Of a stretch of DNA of 64,000 nucleotides, positions 58,612-64,000 are shown in pieces. The stretch lies in NCBI GenBank assembly GCA_040772885.1, contig JAXGXF010000008.1:38644-102643 (forward strand). The letters are read 5' to 3'. The first letter of the stretch is position 1. Each line of letters begins with the position of its first letter. The translations under genes and the position numbers were made by a program. The stretch comes from Pullichristensenella sp002068815. GTDB lineage: Bacteria > Bacillota > Clostridia > Christensenellales > Aristaeellaceae. The notes beneath the pieces are model-generated. The model made no database searches, was not told where the DNA came from, and was given only the letters and a program-made list of their open reading frames with translations.

Positions 58612-60696
58612 CTACGCGAGCCCAAGCAACCTCGCGAGCGCGGCCGTGAACGCGCAGACGGCCATCCCGCAGGCGGTCGGGACCGCGATCGAGAACAGCG
58701 TCCACTTCGCGCTGCGCGTCTCCCGGGCGATCGTCAAAACCGTCGTCGAGCACGGCCAGTGCATCAGCGAAAACAACATCGTGTTGAGCGCCGTCAGCCA
58801 CGTCCAGCCGTTGTTGAGGAGCAGCGCGCGAAGCGACGAGAAGCTGCCCATCTCCGCGAGCGAGCCGGTCGAGAGATATGCCATGATCGCGAGCGGCAGC
58901 ACGATCTCGTTCGCGGGGAAGCCGAGCACGAATGCCGTCAGGATCGCGCCGTCGAGCCCCAGCGCCTGCGCGAACGGGTCGAGGGCGCGCACGAGCTGGC
59001 CGAGCAGCGTGCCGCCCGGGGTCGAGACGTTCGCGAGCAGCCAGATCAGGGCGCCAGCCGGCGCCGCGACCGCCGCCGCGCGGCCGAGCACGTAGAGCGT
59101 CCGGTCGAACACCGAGCGCACGATCACCTGCCCGATCTGCGGCCTGCGAAACGGCGGCAATTCCAGCGTGAACGACGAAGGCACGCCGCGCAGAAGCGTT
59201 GCGGACAGAAGTCTCGAGACGGCGAACGTCATGAGTATGCCGAGCACGATCAGCAAGGACAGAAGCGCCGCGGAGAGCATCGCGCCGCCGGAGACGAGCC
59301 CGACCTCCGCGAGGAAGATCGCGATCAGCGCGATCAGCATCGGGAAGCGGCCGTTGCAGGGCACGAAGCAGTTCGTCAGAATCGCGATCAGCCGTTCGCG
59401 CGGGCTGTCGATGATGCGGCAGCCGACGACGCCCGCCGCGTTGCAGCCGAAGCCCAGGCACATCGTCAGGCACTGCTTTCCGCACGCGTGGCATCGCTTG
59501 AACTGCCGGTCGAGGTTGAACGCGACGCGCGGCAGATACCCGAGGTCCTCGAGCAGCGTAAACAGCGGGAAGAAGATCGCCATCGGCGGCAGCATCACCG
59601 AGATCACCCAGCCGAACACGCGGAATACGCCCTCGGAGAGGAGGCCGTTGAGCCACGCGGAGGCGCCGACGGCCGCGAGCGCGCCGGTCAGCCATTGTTC
59701 CGCGCGCCCGAACAGGTCGCCGAGCGCCGCGGAAGGCGCGTTCGCGCCGACGATGGTTACGTAAAAGACGATCGCGAGCAGTGCGAGCATCACGGGGACC
59801 CCGGTCAGGCGGCTCGTCAGCAATCTGTCCCAGCGCGTCTGCCTGGAGTCGTCCCCGGCCGCGCGGACGCATCTGCGGGCGATCTCCTCGGCCCGGCGGT
59901 AGATCGCGTTTACGATCTCCTCGCGCACGCGCTCGCCGTCCGTCGGCGGCAGAAGCTCGCGTATCGCCGGCAATTCGCCGACCGGGAAGCCGAGCACGCC
60001 CGCGAGCCGGGACGCCATCGAATGGTCGCCCTCGAGGAGCCTCAGCGCCGCGAAGCGCGCGTTGACCTCGATGCCCAGCGCCACGAGCGCCCTCTTAAGC
60101 GGCTCGGCGGCGCGCTCGATGTCGTCCGGATAGCGCGTCGGCACATGCGCCGTGCGGCCCTCGGCGGCCTCCTTCGCGCGCCGAAGCAGCTCCCGCGTGC
60201 CCTTGCCGCTGCGCGCCGTGCAGCCGACGACGGGCACGCCGAGCGCCTCCTCGAGCGCGGCCAGATCGACCTCGATGCGGTGCTTCCTCGCCTCGTCGAG
60301 CAGGTTCACGCAGACGACGACGCGATCGGTCACCTCGAGCACCTGAAGCACCAGATTCAGGTTCCGCTCGAGGCAGGTCGCGTCGCAGATCACGGCCACC
60401 GCGTCCGCGCCGCCGAACAGTATCGCGTCGCGCGCGGCCTCCTCCTCCGCCGAGTGCGCGATCAGCGAGTACGCGCCGGGCGTGTCGACCAGTAAGTAGC
60501 TCTGACCGTCGAACTCGCAGCGACCCCAGGCGCTCCCGACCGTTTTTCCGGGCCAGTTCCCGGTGTGCTGCCGAAGGTTCGTCAGGTTGTTGAACACCGT
60601 GCTCTTTCCGACGTTCGGGTTGCCCGCGAGGGCGACGACCAGCTCGTTCGCCCTCGGTTCCGCATCCCGGGATTCACCGCGCTGAAAAGGCCTCAT
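58612..60696 (-). CDS. feoB: ferrous iron transporter B
   Basis: A 694-residue FeoB. The N-terminal G domain (about 18-185) has GNPNVGKST and DTPGAYSL as P-loop and G3, then CVNLLDEA for G4; the GDI spacer runs to about 265. The membrane part (about 275-690) has two Gate motifs around the Cys-containing helices (GFGCNAAGVVGCRII, FVPCNGRFPML, and LVLGFPANEIVLPL). FeoB brings Fe2+ into the cell. The ATG overlaps the TGA of feoA, with GGAGGG before it. No separate feoC is seen. Confidence 0.96.
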   Translation of the reverse strand: MRPFQRGESRDAEPRANELVVALAGNPNVGKSTVFNNLTNLRQHTGNWPGKTVGSAWGRCEFDGQSYLLVDTPGAYSLIAHSAEEEAARDAILFGGADAVAVICDATCLERNLNLVLQVLEVTDRVVVCVNLLDEARKHRIEVDLAALEEALGVPVVGCTARSGKGTRELLRRAKEAAEGRTAHVPTRYPDDIERAAEPLKRALVALGIEVNARFAALRLLEGDHSMASRLAGVLGFPVGELPAIRELLPPTDGERVREEIVNAIYRRAEEIARRCVRAAGDDSRQTRWDRLLTSRLTGVPVMLALLAIVFYVTIVGANAPSAALGDLFGRAEQWLTGALAAVGASAWLNGLLSEGVFRVFGWVISVMLPPMAIFFPLFTLLEDLGYLPRVAFNLDRQFKRCHACGKQCLTMCLGFGCNAAGVVGCRIIDSPRERLIAILTNCFVPCNGRFPMLIALIAIFLAEVGLVSGGAMLSAALLSLLIVLGILMTFAVSRLLSATLLRGVPSSFTLELPPFRRPQIGQVIVRSVFDRTLYVLGRAAAVAAPAGALIWLLANVSTPGGTLLGQLVRALDPFAQALGLDGAILTAFVLGFPANEIVLPLAIMAYLSTGSLAEMGSFSSLRALLLNNGWTWLTALNTMLFSLMHWPCSTTVLTIARETRSAKWTLFSIAVPTACGMAVCAFTAALARLLGLA

Positions 60697-60944
60697 AGCG
60701 ATCCCTCCGATTCCGTATGCGTGCTGACCAGCGCCGCGTCCTCGATGCGAAGCGCGATGACCGCGCCCCGGATCATGTACGCGCGCGGTTCCCCGGAGGG
60801 GGCGGAAAACAGGTATTTCACCCGCGCGCCGCCGGTCAGCCCGATGTCCATCAGTCTCCTCGCGATATTCCGGCTGCCGTCCGGAGAAAGGCCGCGCACC
60901 GTGGCGGATTCGCCGGGGCGCAGCTCGTTCAAGGTACGATTCAT
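60693..60944 (-). CDS. feoA: ferrous iron transport accessory protein A
   Basis: An 83-residue SH3-like protein of the FeoA family with the LRPGESATVRGL start and the conserved RRLMDIGLTGGARV. It assists FeoB in the cytoplasm. GGAGGAAT precedes the ATG. Its stop overlaps the start of feoB by four bases. Confidence 0.94.
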   Translation of the reverse strand: MNRTLNELRPGESATVRGLSPDGSRNIARRLMDIGLTGGARVKYLFSAPSGEPRAYMIRGAVIALRIEDAALVSTHTESEGSL

Positions 60945-60972
60945 GTCGATTCCTCCGTTTCGTCGCTGTAGT

Positions 60973-61002
60973 ATCGTATGCCCCGCTGTTTGCCGGGTGC
61001 AA
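60973..61002 (-). promoter_or_regulatory. promoter of feoAB
   Basis: On the minus strand TTGCAC (60997-61002) and TACGAT (60973-60978) are 18 bases apart, about 30 bases before the feoA start. A good Fur or DtxR dyad was not found by eye in the short leader. Confidence 0.5.
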
Positions 61003-61073
61003 ATCGTTCGCCGACAGGCATGTTTTGCGGCCGGAACGCACATGATGGGACAGCATGTTATGGAGGGATGTCT

Positions 61074-62354
61074 ATGAAGCCGCGCATTCTGTTGTGCCTT
61101 CTCCTCGCCCTGCTCGCGGCGCTCCCGGGCATGGCGCAGACCGAAATCGACCTTTCGACGCCCGCGCCCGCCCCCGAGCAGCACGCCGCGCCCAGGGCGC
61201 CGGAGCTGAGCGCCGCGCCGCTTCTTGAGACAGCGCCGATGAAGCTCCCGTGCGCCGCGGCGATCCTCGTGGAGCCTCAGAGCGGGCAGGTCATCTTCGA
61301 GCACAACGCCGACGCTCCGCGGACCGTCGCGTCGGTCGTGAAGGTGATGACGATACTGCTCGCGCTCGAGGCCATCGAGGCCGGCCGCGTCGCGCTCGAC
61401 GACGAAATCACGGTATCGCAGGACGCCGCCGGCATGGGCGGCTCGCAGGTGCTGCTGGATGTGGGCGAGGTGCAGCCGTTCGAGGAATTGCTCAAGAGCA
61501 TGATCGTCGGAAGCGCGAACGACGCGGCGGTCGCCGTCGCGGAGGCGCTGTACGGCTCGCAGGCGCTGTGCGTCGCGCGCATGAACGAGCGCGCAAAGGA
61601 GCTCAACATGGCCGGCACGACGTTTGTCAACTGCACGGGTCTCCCCGCCGACGGGCAGGTGACGACCGCGCGCGACGTCGCGATCATGACGATGCAGATG
61701 ATCACGCACCCGATGTACTTTGAGTACTCGGGCATCTGGATGGACGAGGTCGACCACGGCGACGGGCGGATCACGCAATTGACGAACACGAACAAGCTGA
61801 TACGGCTCTACGACGGCTGCGACGGCGGCAAGACCGGCTCGACGAACGACGCGGGTTACTGCGTAACCGCAACGTCGAAGCGCGGCGACATGCGGCTGAT
61901 CGCGGTCGTGCTCGGCGCGGAGAAGGGCTCCGTGCGCTTTGACACGGCGGCGGAGGTGTTCGACTACGGCTTCGCGAACTACCGGCTCTACCCGGTCGCC
62001 GCGCGCGGCACGAAGGTGCGCGGCGAGCTGCCGGTCACGGGCGGCGACAGGGCGGGCGTGCCGCTCGCGCTCGACGGCGACCTGACGCTGCTCGTCAAGA
62101 AGGGCGGCGAGGGCGGCATCTCGCTCGCGCCGAGCCTGCCGGAGAACGTCGAGGCGCCGATCCGCTACGGCGAGGTCGTCGGCAGCGTCGACGTCGTCGT
62201 CGAGGGCCGCGTGATCGCGCGCATCCCGGTGATCGCTGTGCAGGAGGTCGCCCTCGAAGGGGTTCGGGAACGCGCTCAAGAGGATCATCGGGAACTGGGG
62301 GATGTAGAGAGAGCCGAGATGCCCGATGGGAGGTCGGGCGAGAAAATCCCTTGA
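61074..62354 (+). CDS. D-alanyl-D-alanine carboxypeptidase (DacF/PBP5 type), C-terminus frameshifted
   Basis: A 426-codon exported penicillin-binding protein that trims the pentapeptide of peptidoglycan. Signal peptide at 1-20 (LLCLLLALLAALPGMA). Active-site motifs: SVVK (Ser near 84, in RTVASVVKVMT), SAN (in VGSANDAA) and KTG (in GGKTGSTND). The C-terminal beta domain follows (about 300-395). The normal end, an amphipathic anchor helix, is present only in another frame: from 62261, reading one base later gives GFGNALKRIIGNWGM and a stop at 62305-62307. As written, an extra G in GGGG replaces the anchor with an unrelated charged tail. Either a recent frameshift or an assembly error. Confidence 0.9.
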   Translation: MKPRILLCLLLALLAALPGMAQTEIDLSTPAPAPEQHAAPRAPELSAAPLLETAPMKLPCAAAILVEPQSGQVIFEHNADAPRTVASVVKVMTILLALEAIEAGRVALDDEITVSQDAAGMGGSQVLLDVGEVQPFEELLKSMIVGSANDAAVAVAEALYGSQALCVARMNERAKELNMAGTTFVNCTGLPADGQVTTARDVAIMTMQMITHPMYFEYSGIWMDEVDHGDGRITQLTNTNKLIRLYDGCDGGKTGSTNDAGYCVTATSKRGDMRLIAVVLGAEKGSVRFDTAAEVFDYGFANYRLYPVAARGTKVRGELPVTGGDRAGVPLALDGDLTLLVKKGGEGGISLAPSLPENVEAPIRYGEVVGSVDVVVEGRVIARIPVIAVQEVALEGVRERAQEDHRELGDVERAEMPDGRSGEKIP

Positions 62355-62379
62355 AACCGGCGCCGACTCCGCCGGTTTC
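62353..62379 (+). terminator. hairpin between dacF-like gene and addA
   Basis: Perfect 10-bp stem GAAACCGGCG/CGCCGGTTTC. Its 5' arm overlaps the shifted stop codon of the carboxypeptidase gene, and it lies 45 bases after the unshifted stop. No T-run follows, so termination strength is uncertain. Confidence 0.45.
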
Positions 62380-62437
62380 ATGCTTGTCGCCGAGGGATTC
62401 TGTGATACCATATTGTAAGAATATACGGGAGGAAACC

Positions 62438-64000
62438 ATGCGCTTTACCGAAGAACAGGCGCGGGCGCTGGAGGCGCGCGGCACGAATCTGCTTTTGAGC
62501 GCGGCGGCGGCCTCGGGAAGACCGCGGTCCTGATCGAGCGCGTGCTGCAACTTCAGCGAGGGCGCGGACGTCGACAGGATACTCGTCGTGACCTTCACGC
62601 GCGCCGCCGCGGCCGAGATGCGCATGCGGCTCACCGACGGGCTCTCGCGGCTCGCGGCCGAGGGAGACGAGCGTTCCGCGAGCAGATGCTCAAGCTCGAC
62701 CGCGCCGCCATCTCGACGCTGCACGGCTTCTGCGCGGAGTTCCTGCGCGCGAACTTCGAGGCGGCGGGGATCGACCCGGCGTTCCGGATACTCGACGACG
62801 CGGAGGACCGGCATTTGCTCGACGAGGCGGTGACGGACGCGCTCGAGGAGGTCTACGCGCGCGGCGGACGGTCGCTCGGGGCGCTGGATACAGGCCGCGG
62901 CCCGGCGCGCGTGCGCGAGCTTGCCGAGGCGCTGTACGCGTTTCTGAACGAGCGGCCCGACCCGGAGGAGTGGCTGAAGTGGGCGGGCGATCCCGCGCGG
63001 GCGCCGGTGGACGACTGGAAGGGCGAGCTCTCGCGGGAGGCCCGGCGCGCGATCGACGCGGCGATGCTGAACACGAGGCTCGCGCTCCTGCACGCGGGCT
63101 GTCCGGGCCACTACGCGCTCGCGCTCGGGACCGACCTCGGGGCGCTCGAAGCTCTGCGCGCGCTCGGGACGGCGGAGGAATTGCAGGCGGCGCTGACCTC
63201 GTTCAAGCAGGCGAGGCCCGTCGGCAGGCTCAAGGACACCGATCCCGCGGCGGTCAAGGAGGTCCAGACACTGCGCACGGCCGCGGCGACTGTCTTGAAG
63301 CGCGCGAAGCTCTCGACGATCCCGCTCCGGCAGGCGGTCGAGGACGCTTTGAAGCTCTACGACGCCTATCCCGCGCTGATCGAAATCGCCCGCTCGATCG
63401 CGGAGAAGCACGCGCGCGGCAAGGAGGAGCGGCTCGGGCTTTCCTATTCGGACCTCGAGCGGCTCGCGCTCAAGGCGCTGAACGACCCGAACACCGCCGC
63501 GGGCGTGCGCGAGCAGTACGACTACGTGTTCGTCGACGAATATCAGGACATTTCGGACGTGCAGGAGGCGCTGATCGGGCGCGTGTCCCGGGAGGACAAC
63601 CTGTTCGTCGTCGGCGACGTCAAGCAGTCGATCTACCGATTCCGGCTCGCGGAGCCGCGGCTGTTCCTCGACCGCTTCCAGCGCTACCGGCGCCATGAGG
63701 GCGGAGAGCTTCTGCCGCTGACCAGGAATTTCCGCTCGGCGCATCCGGTGATCGACCTCGTGAACGCGGTGTTCTCGCGCGCGATGCTCGGCGGCGACGC
63801 GGAGATCGTCTACGACGAACTCGCGAGGCTGAACCCCGGGCTCCCCGCGAAGGAAAACGCGCCGGTTCCGGAGATCCACATACTCGACGAGGGCGAGAGG
63901 CGCGAGGAATTGGACGAGGACGTCGAGGAGCTCGGCCGCGCCGGGCGCGAGGCGCTTCTCATCGCGAACCGCGTCCGACAGCTCATGGACGAGGACAAGG
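62438..64000 (+). pseudogene. addA: ATP-dependent helicase/nuclease subunit A (AddA), frameshifted, runs off the edge
   Basis: CGGGAGG precedes ATG 62438 and the AddA start MRFTEEQARALEARGTN. The Walker A region is broken: after LLLSAAA the frame is lost near 62508, KTAVLIERVL resumes in the next frame, another small deletion near 62550 restores FSEGADVDRILVVTFTRAAAAEM in the first frame, and a third shift near 62672 leads to a long clean frame to the window end. That last part has the UvrD-family TLHGFCAEFLRANFE, VDEYQDISDVQ (Walker B), VGDVKQSIYRFR and LTRNFRS motifs. AddA with AddB resects double-strand breaks for recombination. Three indels in 240 bases of an otherwise perfect gene suggest sequence error as likely as decay. 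Confidence 0.8.

Noticed and set aside
60978..61073. N-terminal extension of the D,D-carboxypeptidase
   Set aside because: The signal peptide begins at 61074 with GGAGGG just before it; the extension overlaps the feoAB promoter.

Overview
The window is GC-rich, densely coded bacterial chromosome. A T-box leader before serS, Gram-positive style ribosome binding sites, TTGACA/TATAAT promoters, a DacF-type D,D-carboxypeptidase and DUF421/DUF4363 genes point to an anaerobic high-GC member of the Clostridia (Bacillota). No ribosomal RNA or other species marker is present, so a finer placement would be a guess.

Layout. 1-2850: end of a YbaK/EbsC deacylase gene, a set of hairpin terminators, a NYN-domain RNase gene, a membrane-anchored protein and tRNA-Pro(GGG). 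3031-5488: a 16-copy 21-bp tandem array split by a complete IS256-family element (25-bp imperfect inverted ends, 8-bp target duplication), followed by a decayed second IS256 copy fused to the last 50 codons of a coxS-type [2Fe-2S] gene. 5492-7844: a leftward operon for a RIC/ScdA di-iron repair protein, a ferredoxin, two tiny proteins and a membrane protein. 7984-11317: an M24-like protein and three genes in poor state or rearranged order (an internally deleted LOR/SDH-type gene, gtrA, and a gene lacking its 5' part).

11358-21811 is the most unusual part. It is one tight nine-gene operon: dynamin-like GTPase, zinc-ribbon/PH-like protein, second dynamin, two tandem M48 metalloprotease paralogues, third dynamin, radical SAM-SPASM enzyme, a 65-aa peptide with four Cys in its last 20 residues, and a second radical SAM-SPASM enzyme. 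I read it as a RiPP (ribosomally made, enzyme-modified peptide) system joined to membrane-remodelling GTPases and membrane proteases. I do not recognise this combination as a described system.

21811-31359 is housekeeping: T-box-serS, ispE, capA-like, DUF421-DUF4363, Mbeg1-like hydrolase, amidohydrolase and a TPR protein. 31410-55664 is a single uninterrupted gene for an 8,084-residue exported protein with a signal peptide, a Glu/Pro repeat stalk, thousands of residues of Gly/Ala-rich beta-repeat and a late coiled coil, but no visible wall anchor. 56005-64000 holds a Pit phosphate permease with its DUF47 partner, mgtC, feoAB, a D,D-carboxypeptidase with a C-terminal frameshift, and a frameshifted addA that runs off the edge.

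Several genes carry 1-2 base indels (ArgZ-like, DacF-like, AddA, the IS remnant). Some may be true decay; others could be assembly errors.
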